A stretch of 64,000 nt of DNA from Sthenelais limicola. Its lineage: Eukaryota; Annelida; Polychaeta; Phyllodocida; Sigalionidae. The translations under genes were made by a program, and so were the position numbers. The notes beneath the pieces were generated by a model. It saw nothing but the letters and a program-made list of their open reading frames with translations, did not search any database and had not been told where the DNA came from. Positions 15,901-25,901 of this stretch are shown piece by piece. The stretch is from contig OW804096.1 of NCBI GenBank assembly GCA_942159475.1, forward strand, positions 88,267,784 to 88,331,783, given 5' to 3'. Each line of letters opens with the position of its first letter. The first letter of the stretch is position 1.

Positions 15901-18900
15901 CAGCGTAACGTTTCTTAAGTCTGTCAGGCCTGTCGTCAAGGTTGAGCATTGGCTCGCTCTTTCCTTCTTTTCTCTCAAACAATGGAATTTTACTCCATGT
16001 GGCCATAATTTTAACAATAAGTTCAACATTGTCTTTGGCTTTCTGTACCCGCTTCTCAAGATCACGAACCATATCGCGTGTAGCTTCGATATATTCCCAC
16101 AAACCTTCACTGTTCCAGTTTAGGCTTTTTTCAGCCTTTTCTAATTGACTGTCAATATCGGTCAGTTGGCTTTCTACCAGAGGGAATTCCACCTCTAGAA
16201 CTGTTTCTCGTACTTTGTTGTACCATTGAACTGTGAGGTCCAAATTGGCTGTGAATTTACGGAATGTTTCATTTCGTTCATATATGTTAGCAGCACTACC
16301 AGGAATAGGCTCCTGCTTACGTTGCTCCAAATAGTGGACTTCTCGTAATACCGCCTCGAGCTGAAGACCAAACATTGCAATAATTATAGTGAGGATATAT
16401 GTTATTCAGAAGTCCTATGAATATTAGGATAAATAAGCCAGCCTCTGATGAATTATTAATCTAAATAACATTAATTTCCACGCAAGGCGTGTCTGATATG
16501 GATCATTTTTTCAATTTATGGAAGCCTCCTTTTCTTTTGATATTTGATAACTCAGATAATTTTTATTTGTATTAATGTATCGATTATTTCATACAGGAGG
16601 TGATTTAATAAGCTAGCTTACCTGTGGATCAAAGTTGACGGAAATAAGTTTGGTTTCTTCGTTTCGTGTAATAAGTGCTTGTGTTAAGTTGAACGAGCAG
16701 GCTTCGTCCACACCTGCCGTCCATTCATCGTAAACTTGTTTCTCGAATTGACTTAATAATTCTAACATCTTTTCATAATGTTCATATACATCTTTGGCTT
16801 CTTGTGACTCCATGCAGGGATGTTCTATTTGTTTGAATTTTTCCATTGGAATGACAATTCTGTCTCTTAGTTCTTGGGCCCATTTAAGACTGCCCGACAC
16901 TTTGGCCATGTTTTTGTGAATCGGCATCTTTCCTGTCTCACTCTTGATTGCCATTTGTTTGTCGTAGATAGATTTGGCTTCAGTTAATTCGTTCTCCATA
17001 ATTGTGACTAGAGTTGGATAGTTTCTATCGAAATCCTCTTTAATTAACTCTCTGTCGATAAGAGTCCCAAAGATATCGATAAGCTAAAAGAGAAAAGATT
17101 CATGGTTGGATAAATCACTATATGAATTAGATTTGCTTAAACAAATCATTTTGAAATAATGTGAAATTTAAACACATCTTGACCAAATATGGGTGTATTT
17201 GGTCATATTCTAACATTTTTTCAATAAATCATGTAACCATGGAGTCAGTAATTTTGAGTGAAACATTCAAGTCAAAACTTTTAAACTAAATTTCATTTCC
17301 AGAATAATAAAATGTTTGTACCTTGAAGCAAGACTCTGGCCCTGAGCAATCATCGAATCCTTGGCATACAATTGTGGCGAGCCGCCGGTCGAGATCACCA
17401 ATGGAACCATTGAAGTTTTCATAGTCCTCCATGAAAGCTGGATCAGCAGGATCCAGGGAATCATAGGTCCTCTCGGTAAAAAGCTTGTAGAGTTCGTTGA
17501 ACTCATCAAAGACTTGCACGACTTGCGAGCTCAGCATTTTACCTTTAATACCACCAAACTCTATCTTTTCAAGTTTCATGAATTCTAAGGCCACTTCCAT
17601 TAAGCTCTGAAACGAGAAGAATGTGTTGATTTTAAATACAGCTAGGTACCTTATCTATCCAATTGTAATACTAAATTGTATGTATCGTTAATTAACAAAT
17701 CTTGGTTTCGCAGATCAATTTTATTATTTATGATTCTTTATATATTCATTTCTGATTGTCAAATCTACGTATGGGAAATTTTACTCGTAGTATGCTGACT
17801 TCACCAATTACGTCATAAGTCATAGGAAGATGTATCTATATAATAGAATAATACAATAATTGGATTCCCATGTTTCATACCTTGACTGTTTCAACCCTAT
17901 GGACAAATTGGTCGTAGCGATGGAAGACCAGCTCAGGGGCAAATTCCCATTCCTTGACCTCTTCACCGTCAGCAAAGTAGTCTTTGATTTTTGCCCGGTG
18001 GTCTTCATACTCCCTTCGGAAGGCGTTTAATATCTGAAGAGCTGTCGTTACTTTTCCAATAGTCTCTTCGACTTCCCCTTTGAAGAGTTCTGCTGGTTCT
18101 AAGAAGTTGCGGCACTGGAACAAATATATCAAGTTGATTTTACAATATAATATGGTATAAATGTCTTGAAGCAAACAATAAGATTGATGATAGTGGAGAA
18201 ATCTCCGATTAAATGAATACCCCTGTAGATAATGAAACAAACAATGAGAATGATAAAGTTGAAACTGTATTTTTATTTTTTCTATCATTGCATTCTTACC
18301 AAATCAATAAGTAGGTTGCAAGTTTCCTGCAGAAGGACGATGATGCGACCTGGAGTTCTGTAATACTTGGAGTTGGCCCACAGCAGGCAAATCACATGCA
18401 TCAATGGAGCGAGCAATTTCTCTGATGTGTCAAAGTCAGCCTGCTCCAGATCTTCAAAGTGATTCTTCAGTGGTTTCAAATGGAGATTGATGTCCTGTGC
18501 TTCGATGAGGGCTAAACAGAAAAGATAATCCACATCAGGAACAGAAACAAGATTACGAAAACGTGGTTTGTTTTGGTTGGATATCATGCAGGTTATATTA
18601 GCATTGCTAAACATCTACTCGCATAGTTATTACGTACGTAGAGTCGTCAAGATTGGAATAATCAAGATATTATAATACACACCTGATACTACTTCATGGA
18701 AGATAGATTTAAACGATGGGAAGTAACTAGAGTTGGTTTTCTCCAGTAGTTTGGCCATCTTGCGCACTTTAGGGTCTCTGAGCTGCTCGTAGATACAGTC
18801 AAGGTTTTGGGCTTTAGCCTTCCAGAACTCGACCTCGACCAATGGTGAAGGGTTGAGGCCTTCCAACAATGGCTGTGCGGAGTCTTTTTTCAACACATCC

Positions 18901-20453
18901 CTGATTTGATGGGTCCAGTCAATAACGACTGACTCAATTGCATGGACCAGTCCACGATCAAAGCTTTCGGCTCTGAGAATAGAATAAAAATTAGTTGGTG
19001 TTAACAGGATAAAGTTGATATCGCATGATTTATCAAATAATCAAATGACTGGTGATGTTTGATAAGATACTTTATGATATTCTTAATCATGTCAACAAAC
19101 TAAGATCAATTTATTAAACACTGTGAAACTTACTTTTCTTCACTGGCTGCTTCATCAACTTTTTCTGCCCCAACAGGCAAAGGAAGAAGGGTCTTTCCTT
19201 TGACTTGTCCAGCCACAACGAAAACACTAGATTTAAGGTTGTGCACATGGCGCATAACATCTTGTGACACGACATGAGGCCACTGCTCGTGGTTTCTTTC
19301 ATTTGTCAGAAGCGGTACAAGGACCTGTGGGACAAATGAATGAATAAGTATAGAATTGAATAAAGGTAGGATAGTTAACATCAGATATGTTACATATAAG
19401 TTAAACTCACAAAATGGCTATATATAGTTCTGTAGCCTAGGGCTCGAGTGTTTTAAAATGCAAATGGTAAGCACTTTGTTAGAAAAGTACCAAAAACCTT
19501 GAAGTGCATCATGTATATGTATACAGTTTTTAAAATGTTGGCATATACATTCTATGCGATTTTTATTATGGTTCCCAATAGATTTTCATGAGAGATAGGC
19601 CTATATCAATAAAATGTATGTATAATTTGTATGTGCATGGCCATGGACAGCATGGTTGCTATTAGTAAACGCAAACAATCAAGCTCATATGCCTAGTCTC
19701 GCCGGGTTCTGGTCACGGTGCCATAGTATTACTATTAGTACCATGACATAGCCCAACTATATATATAGGCCTAGATTGATTTGTCTGTACCTGTTCGGTC
19801 CATGCATAGGTAGCCTAATCAGGGAATGATTTGGATGGATGAATGCATATCATGGAATTGATAGATTAGACCAGATTAGTCAGCTTTTAAATTAGCCGCC
19901 TCTGCTAGCATTTATGCATTATTGCCATTCATGCAATTTACAATATTTAATAGCTACGCCTGGTGGGGCTTGTACTGAAGTGTATGTGTAGTGCAGACTG
20001 TAACTGTGTGTGCCTAGCTTAATTTCATCATTGATATTAATACCATTTCCTATATTAAATTAATTAATGGAACATAATTATATTTTAACGTACCTCATCA
20101 ACGAATGCAGAAAGCTGATCCATGGGAGAATAAGACAGATCACCATAGAGCATTGTATTCCGTGCCGGTTGGTCCTTGGGAACATTTTCCCTTCCTTTCT
20201 TGACGAAATAGCAGGCTTTTGCCTTCAATTGTGTTGGCCATTCATTTCCGACCGAGAGGTTTCCACCAGTGGAAGTGATGATCAGTGATGTGTTCTCCGG
20301 TTTCTCGAAGAAATCCATAAACATTTGCTTGTTCTCATCAACATTGTATAATTTCATCCATCTGTCCCCCTTGAGTTTCATGGTTTTGAGAACATAGTCC
20401 GCCATGAACTCCACCCGGGAGTCATTAAGCTCAAGTTCTGCCGCAATCGACAT
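191..20453 (-). CDS. DNAH9: Outer-arm axonemal dynein beta-type heavy chain (DNAH9/11/17 group), 5' 30 coding exons, 3' incomplete
   Basis: Force-generating ATPase of the outer dynein arm of cilia and flagella. The chain of exons reads collinearly with DNAH9 and sea-urchin beta dynein. Exons (high to low): 20453-20094, 19324-19134, 18972-18683, 18511-18300, 18114-17881, 17606-17322, 17083-16622, 16360-15860, 15613-15287, 14921-14497, 14276-14054, 13840-13637, 13398-12997, 11205-10960, 10630-10406, 10136-9918, 8650-8264, 6965-6673, 6537-6381, 6165-5903, 5694-5268, 5025-4815, 4658-4531, 4405-3800, 3581-2868, 2693-2532, 2416-2099, 1629-1162, 905-672, 451-191. All junctions are GT-AG and keep phase, giving 3,145 codons without a stop. 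The start is the ATG at 20453 ([10 protein letters not shown] at -3). The full family protein is about 4,460 residues, so the microtubule-binding tip, AAA5, AAA6 and the C-terminus are beyond base 1. DNAH9, DNAH11 and DNAH17 cannot be separated here; the symbol names the group. Confidence 0.96.
1162..6965 (-). other. Dynein motor AAA1-AAA4 coding region with four P-loops, exons 18-28
   Basis: Four Walker A motifs are present and intact. AAA1 is GPAGTGKT at residues 1848-1855 (exon 19) with Walker B FDE at 1899-1901 (exon 20). AAA2 is GNAGTGKS at 2129-2136 (exon 22). AAA3 is GNAGTGKT at 2456-2463 with FIDD at 2520-2523 (exon 25). AAA4 is GVGGSGKQ at 2801-2808 (exon 27). AAA1 is the main hydrolytic site in the family. 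The GPAGTGKT sequence of AAA1 and the spacing of the four loops match axonemal rather than cytoplasmic heavy chains. Nothing suggests loss of catalytic residues. Confidence 0.95.
7035..8153. repeat. Foldback, MITE-like element inside a dynein intron
   Basis: The 1.3-kb intron between the exons at 8264-8650 and 6673-6965 is largely filled by an inverted-repeat element. The left end has CTTAAAGGGTCAGT and the right end, read on the other strand, CTTTAAAGGGTCAGT. A second inverted pair, AAAGGTGCGCCAG near 7228 and its complement near 7958, lies inside. Direct repeats around TTTTGGT-TGCACAC also occur at about 7410 and 7845. No coding capacity is visible. Ends are set by eye. Confidence 0.6.
8264..13398 (-). 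other. Dynein linker (DHC_N2) coding region, exons 13-17, residues about 1239-1731
   Basis: The linker is the lever that bends across the AAA ring during the power stroke. Landmarks seen are [16 protein letters not shown] in exon 13, the [18 protein letters not shown] stretch in exon 15, [20 protein letters not shown] in exon 16 and [17 protein letters not shown] in exon 17, all characteristic of axonemal heavy chains. Two long introns fall here: 11206-12996 (1.8 kb, no gene or clear repeat seen) and 8651-9917 (1.3 kb, with an A-run near 9637). Confidence 0.9.
13637..20453 (-). other. Dynein tail (DHC_N1) coding region, exons 1-12, residues 1-1238
   Basis: This part encodes the N-terminal tail that in this family dimerises with the partner heavy chain and binds intermediate chains on the outer doublet. 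Recognisable family stretches include the [10 protein letters not shown] motif in exon 2, [13 protein letters not shown] in exon 4, HPCMES in exon 7, EVEFPLVE in exon 8 and [14 protein letters not shown] in exon 11. Introns here are mostly 200-770 bases. The first intron (19325-20093) contains AGGCCTA-rich DNA and nothing gene-like. Confidence 0.9.
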
Positions 20454-21715
20454 TTTGGCGATTGTGTTAGGACGAACAAAAATCAAATTCTGTACGCTCC
20501 AATTGAAGCAAAGTAATACTTAACTCCACATAGCCAATTGACAGAGCGTCAAGTTTTCATGGACATCTTCAAAAGCCGGAATGTGTTCTTGGTAGGCAGG
20601 TCCGCCGTCAAACATGAAATGTATAGTGTTCTGTTTATATGTATGTGTCGGTCTTTTACGTTGCTCCGCAGCTGCGTACGTAGCAACGCCTCGTTCTCGT
20701 CACGGGCCAGGGCCACTGTTGCTCATGTCAACAAATCTGCGATTTCATAGAATTTACGTCAAAGTTATATCGAATGTATTAGAAATCCCTCTATATATGA
20801 TTTATTTCTATTCGTTGGTGAATAATTTTAATGTGCGTTTATTTTAAAGAAGAAAACTTAGACCTATTTTCTGGGAGGGGATGCCGCACAGGAATACACT
20901 ATCCCCGTGACAACGTCGCGTTCGACCAGACGGCGCTGCAAGCGCTGCCCGAATAACGCGTGTCCTTCTCGATTCGCGCGCTCGCAGGTGCCCTGGCAGG
21001 TGCGCGACTGTGAAGGCGAACTTATGTTCGATCGATCCCGACTCGTGTCGAAAGGTTGTTAGTATAGGAGAAGTCTATAAAGGAAGTTTCGAAACAAATC
21101 GAACCGCCTAAAACCATCTAATTGATGAATTATCTACCATAAGTTAACGCACGCCATCACTTTAAATAAAACCTTAAATTAGTAGGCCTACCCGAGGCCT
21201 ACGCAGGCCTAAAAGTGTAGGCTATAATGGTAGGCCTATTAATAATAGCACAAGTCTAACTCTATAGTCTCGACCACTATAGCCTAGATTCTAGTGACAG
21301 GGCTCGACCGTGCGAGATTATAAGATTCCATGAATGACTGAAGTTTAAATGTCAATCAGTATGTCAATCATGTATAGGTAGGGCCTATGTAGGCCTACCA
21401 ATATTGGAGATTATTAATTTCCCTCATAAATGGGACAGAGAAGCCACCGCGTCTCCTCCGCACACTAATAATTTCGATCCCAAATCCAGCGTTCTACCAT
21501 TCTGTCGGTAATCGGCGGGGACAAAGGGGCGGGGCTTAATATCCACACAATACTGAGTGTGTAGACCTACTGTGTAAACCAACCGGGGAACAAACAAACC
21601 ACATAGAATCATTCCGGTTCCATATTCATATGAAACAAGCTGAGGCTATAATGGGCGGATGTAACTGACAGAATCTGGCACCGTACCTGGAAACTGTTAT
21701 CCTGTTTCAGGGAAA
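20454..21715. promoter_or_regulatory. Bidirectional upstream region between dynein and membrane-protein gene A
   Basis: The two start codons are 1,263 bases apart and diverge, so this region should hold both promoters and 5' UTRs. Bases 20880-21060 are GC- and CpG-rich, unlike the surroundings; 21180-21400 is rich in AGGCCTA motifs. A strong acceptor (TCCTGTTTCAG, ending at 21710) sits 5 bases before the gene A start codon, implying a 5' UTR intron for gene A. No convincing coding exon is seen. Confidence 0.55.
20718..20732 (-). promoter_or_regulatory. RFX X-box-like site upstream of dynein
   Basis: On the dynein strand the sequence is GTTGACATGAGCAAC, which fits the X-box consensus (RYYNYY, 1-3 bases, RRNRAC) with one mismatch and a 3-base spacer. 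It lies about 265 bases upstream of the dynein start codon. RFX factors control ciliary genes through such sites in animals; function here is inferred from position and sequence only. Confidence 0.4.
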
Positions 21716-24382
21716 ATGAGCACTTTCATCCCTCTTGCAATAGGATCCCTGCTGATTGTATTGGCGGTGGTTGAATGTAAAGACTACGATGGAAGTATAC
21801 TTAAAGCAAGGCATATTTCACTTAATGATTTGGGGGCAAAATTGAGAAGGAAGACATCCCGCGTGATATTAGAAAAAGAAAACTTATCGAGGAAAAAACG
21901 TGAAGCTGGCGATTCAAGCATTAAATCCGGAGTGGAACCTGAACTGCTTCAACCCGAAGGGGAAAATACATCTCCCCCATCAGAAATAGAAGGAGAGCCA
22001 GAAGAAGAATCCAAAATAGGGGCGGAGGCTAATGGGGAGGATACAAGGGCTATATCAGAAACAGAGGGAGATTCCAAAACAGAAGGAAAAGCTAATGGTG
22101 AGAATGAAAGTCCTATATCAGAAACAGAGGGAGATTCCAAAGTAGAGACAGAGGCTATGGGGACAATTGAAAACAAATATCCACCATCACTGTCTGAAAC
22201 TAAAGGTGAACCAGAGGGAGAATTAGCCGTAGCAAAAACCGGGGCAGCTTCAGAGGCTCATGTAGAAAATGGCGACCCTCAATCAGAAACCAATGGAAAG
22301 TTAGAAGAAGGACCCGAAGTGGAAACCGAGGCAAAGAGTATCGGTGCAGATACTGAGGCAGAAGGGGCAAGTGAACCTGAAGCAGAAACAGAAGTAGAAG
22401 CAGAAGCAGACGCAGAAGAAAGGCCAACGCCATATGAAATAATCATTCCACCAATATCTCTGATGATAATAATAATTCTTGGTATGTAATCTATGTTTTC
22501 CTTCATAATTTATATCTATTTCTGTCGTAAAATAGCTCACCATGCATATCTATAATGATTCGATCACTATTATTACATATCCTAATTGATTTCAGGTCTC
22601 CTTTCACTGGCCCTGTGCAGTAAACGTAAAATGTTCATCAATCCCAACCTGGACATCAAATCTTCTTCTGAAGATGACATGATTCGCAAGTTTGAACTGG
22701 AAAAAATTGTTGCTAGGCACCAAGGAAGGGTTTCTCCTCAGAATCACATGGAATCAGACAAAAAGCAAGAAGACAAATTATTGACTGATTTTGATCTCGA
22801 GGTTCTAGGAAGTTTAGGTGCATTCAACAGTAGGCCGATACAACTTTTGAGAGTTTCCCTGCCAGCCCTACTATCACTTGGTTTATGTCCATTTACTCTA
22901 TATCTTTACGAGCCACTTACCAGCTTCTTCTGGCCTGCGGATAAATTCCAGGCACTTCCTGATATAAATGAAGCAATTGCTTGTTTCTTGGCACCAGCAG
23001 GGTTAGTTTACGCCACGTCGTTTGGATTTGCATTTCAGTCCGCTTTAACGAAACAGCAAGTGATTTTAGATAAGATAACCCACGAATTGGGTCTGTTAGA
23101 CCAAATAGTAACTCTTTGTTCCAAGATTTCTCTTCCAAGTCTGGAACATAGAAAGAATATCTACAGGGCTGTCAAGTCAGAAGCAATTTTTACAACTCTT
23201 CAAATAATGAATGCCACACCGGATAGATTTGTGCATAAACCATGCGAAGATGTTTCGAGTGAGTAATTGGAAAACCCCTCTTTTATGTACCTAAATAACT
23301 CATTAATCTCCGCCTAGCTTGTTATGTATGTCGCTAGAAATACCCGATAAGCAGGGCATTACGAATTTTATTTCTATGAACTCATTATATTGTCTTACTG
23401 TCTGTATCGCTTATTGTCCTCTTCATCGAGTGATGATATGATCACCTACTTACTTTTGTTTTATTGTTATTCTACACATTGTCGACAAAGAAAAAAATGT
23501 AGTGAGGCATTCATTGGAAGAGCTGGCACGCCAGATATGACCAACCATTGTTTGTAATGATCTGACAATAAAGAATATTTTAATTGAATTGAATTATAGA
23601 TCAATTTAACACGGCTCAATTTTTAGTTCCCTCTTCAAAGCATAAATGTTAACAACTACCTCATTGTATACAGATCATGCCTCTATACTTTCAGTTAAAA
23701 TATGGGATGTTTTGGACACATTGAAAGACATTGCCAAGTCTTATTCGCAATCCTTCGATATCGACCAAATATTGGCGACCAAAATTGTCAATCACATTTT
23801 ACAGCTGAATTCTATTTGCTCAGATCGGATGGGAATTATGCATGCCCGTATTCATCCCTTAAAGTAAGATACACTAAAATACAACTAGCATTGTCGCTCT
23901 CGTATCATTGGTATCAAGATTTCCTGAAAAGCATTTCAGAGTGTTACCTTAATCTGATGTAATAACTATTGTTTAATAACTGTTGTTTCCTTCTCGATTA
24001 ACCTATTGTTTTAACACGTATAATTTCGAAACAAATTTTTGTTCAATCTAATCATAATAAAATGAATTTCTGAACGATGTTTCAATTTTTCAGATGGGCT
24101 TTCCTGGAGAGTCTAGGATTTTTCTCATTCTTTGGGATACTTCTCATACAAACGCAGTCTTATAGGACAGAATTGACCATGTGCATCATCACCGTCTTCT
24201 CAATCTCCCTGTTATGCTTTGTTGTCTCAGATCTAGACTCTCCGTTCAGTGGTTTTTTTCGAGTAGACCTTTCTGCAATTCCAGAGGTAGTACTGCGCAT
24301 AAGAAATGCTTATGAGTTGGCTGAGCAAGGCCACAATATACTAGTGTCCTACCCAGACACCGATGGTAAAGGTTACGACTAA
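21716..24382 (+). CDS. DUF4239/bestrophin-like multi-pass membrane protein, copy A, with acidic N-terminal repeat domain
   Basis: Exons 21716-22481, 22596-23258, 23695-23863 and 24094-24382 join in phase into 628 residues. Residues 1-21 look like a signal peptide. Residues 60-240 are Glu/Ser/Thr-rich with two or three imperfect repeats around SETEGDSK. Hydrophobic segments follow near 243-264, 338-361, 383-403, 536-552 and 561-579. A motif LDSPFSGFFRVD (580-591) and the pattern of two membrane hairpins separated by a soluble helical region resemble the DUF4239 (bestrophin-like) family; that assignment is from memory and tentative. The paralog at 35317-38931 matches closely over residues 318-603. 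The likely product is a membrane protein with an acidic lumenal or extracellular domain; substrate and role are unknown. It is transcribed divergently from dynein. Confidence 0.8.
23280..23615 (+). repeat. Possible 3' end of a short LINE copy in intron 2 of gene A
   Basis: The segment ends in ACAATAAAGAATATTTTAA followed by short TTGAA repeats, the kind of tail left by CR1-like LINE copies. No reverse transcriptase coding is left. The AATAAA near 23569 could also serve as a premature polyadenylation site, since unspliced exon 2 reads into a stop just after the donor. Confidence 0.35.
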
Positions 24383-24712
24383 GTCTACCTATTTAGTTCG
24401 CAAAATAATTTACGTTTATATACATAGATACAATGCAAGGCCTTACGATCTTAATTGGAGGACATATTTAACAGCAGGCATTTCATAAATTTCGAATAAT
24501 CTATTATATGATGTTAGGGTATATGACATTCGTGTTAGGAATCGAACCTAATTATCATCAAGACTTACAAACTAGGAATTATGTATAAAGTTAGGAAGAC
24601 ATCGAGGTATATATTATATTTGCATTATATTAGCATATTTTAGTAGTCACACCATACATCAGGTAGACTCAAATACTATTGAAATATACCTTTCCATATG
24701 TCTAATTTGGAA

Positions 24713-24718
24713 AATAAA
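24713..24718 (+). terminator. Polyadenylation signal of gene A
   Basis: AATAAA lies 331 bases after the gene A stop codon and is followed by an A-rich stretch. It is the first canonical signal after the stop. The intervening 24383-24712 would be 3' UTR. Confidence 0.5.
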
Positions 24719-24735
24719 GGATTTTCAAAAACAAA

Positions 24736-25899
24736 AAAAAGAAATATACCTTTCTGCAAAGTAACGAATATCAAATAAATCTCAAGAATCATGTGTACGG
24801 CGGCTGATATTACCATGCGTTATGTGAATATAATTTGACGACGGCTATTGTACATTTCTCCATCATTCCATGTCATTAAATTAAGCAGTGCGAATATATT
24901 TTTGCATTGGGATGGGAGTGGCGGTTTTTTAAGGGCAACCCCCAGGGAACGTTCTTTCAAGGTGCACTTGCTCGTCTTCAGCCTTCTGCCCACGCGGACT
25001 TTGTTAATTCACAGGCAGTCTCCCTATACTTTCGCCCAACAGTAAATCTTTGACTATATGGCCTAAAACTCACCCGATTTTCTAACTGTTTATTACCAAG
25101 ATAATAGTGAGGGCAGCGATCAGTGTATAATTATAGTCGTGTGGTTTAATAAATTATTTTGCAAATCTACGTATTCTTTATCGATTTATATTAAACCTTT
25201 TTGAAATTATTCATTTCAACGTCTATAATTATGTCTACTTGGTGGCGTGTTAATTAGCAATCCGTCCTAGTCTGAAGAAGAATCAATGAATCCAAAAATA
25301 CCAAACCTATATACCTGACAAAACCTTTCTCTATACATGGACGCAAACGAGTGCAAGGAATGTTGGAACCCGAAACTATAATATCCATTCAGTCATTCGA
25401 TGAGATCACGCATATAAAATGAACATAAATTATACTTGATAGACGTAGACATATCTAAATATAGGGAATATTACTGTTGTAAACATTGAGATTAAATATT
25501 TGAATAATAATAATCATACAGTTTATGCAGTAACGATTACGTAATAATAATGTAACGGTGTTATGTGTGAAAGTGACCGTGACAATATCCCTCGTTGTAT
25601 GGTATCCATGATAAAGGCACTGTCAGACAAAAAGGCATTCATAATTTTCATACAATTACCGTCGAACATTATCGAAAAATACTTCCACAAGCAGTTATAC
25701 AAAAATATTCAACTCTCGATTAAATCATACAAACGACAATTGTGTTTTCTATCTGAACGCTCAACTAGGGATGGCATCATGCTCAGATTACTTGGCAACA
25801 TCTATCATTTCTTAGCAAGCAATTAAGAGATATGTAACTAGCCTTCGTATGTAACCTACAACTTTAAACAATCACGCACGTCAGACACACAGCCATACC
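24736..25899. other. AT-rich intergenic sequence, no gene seen
   Basis: Only short unsupported ORFs occur. One of 87 codons (25563-25826) has no recognisable motif and no splice context. No clear repeats were seen. Confidence 0.5.
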
Positions 25900-25901
25900 T
25901 A

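Noticed and set aside
20538..20750. 70-codon plus-strand ORF upstream of dynein
   Set aside because: Overlaps the likely dynein 5' UTR and promoter; no recognised sequence.
24530..24610. Possible minus-strand tRNA: GGTTCGATTCC B-box with a pairing T stem near 24540
   Set aside because: No matching acceptor stem, anticodon arm or A-box could be found at the right distance.
25563..25826. 87-codon ORF
   Set aside because: Unrecognised, isolated and within AT-rich intergenic DNA.
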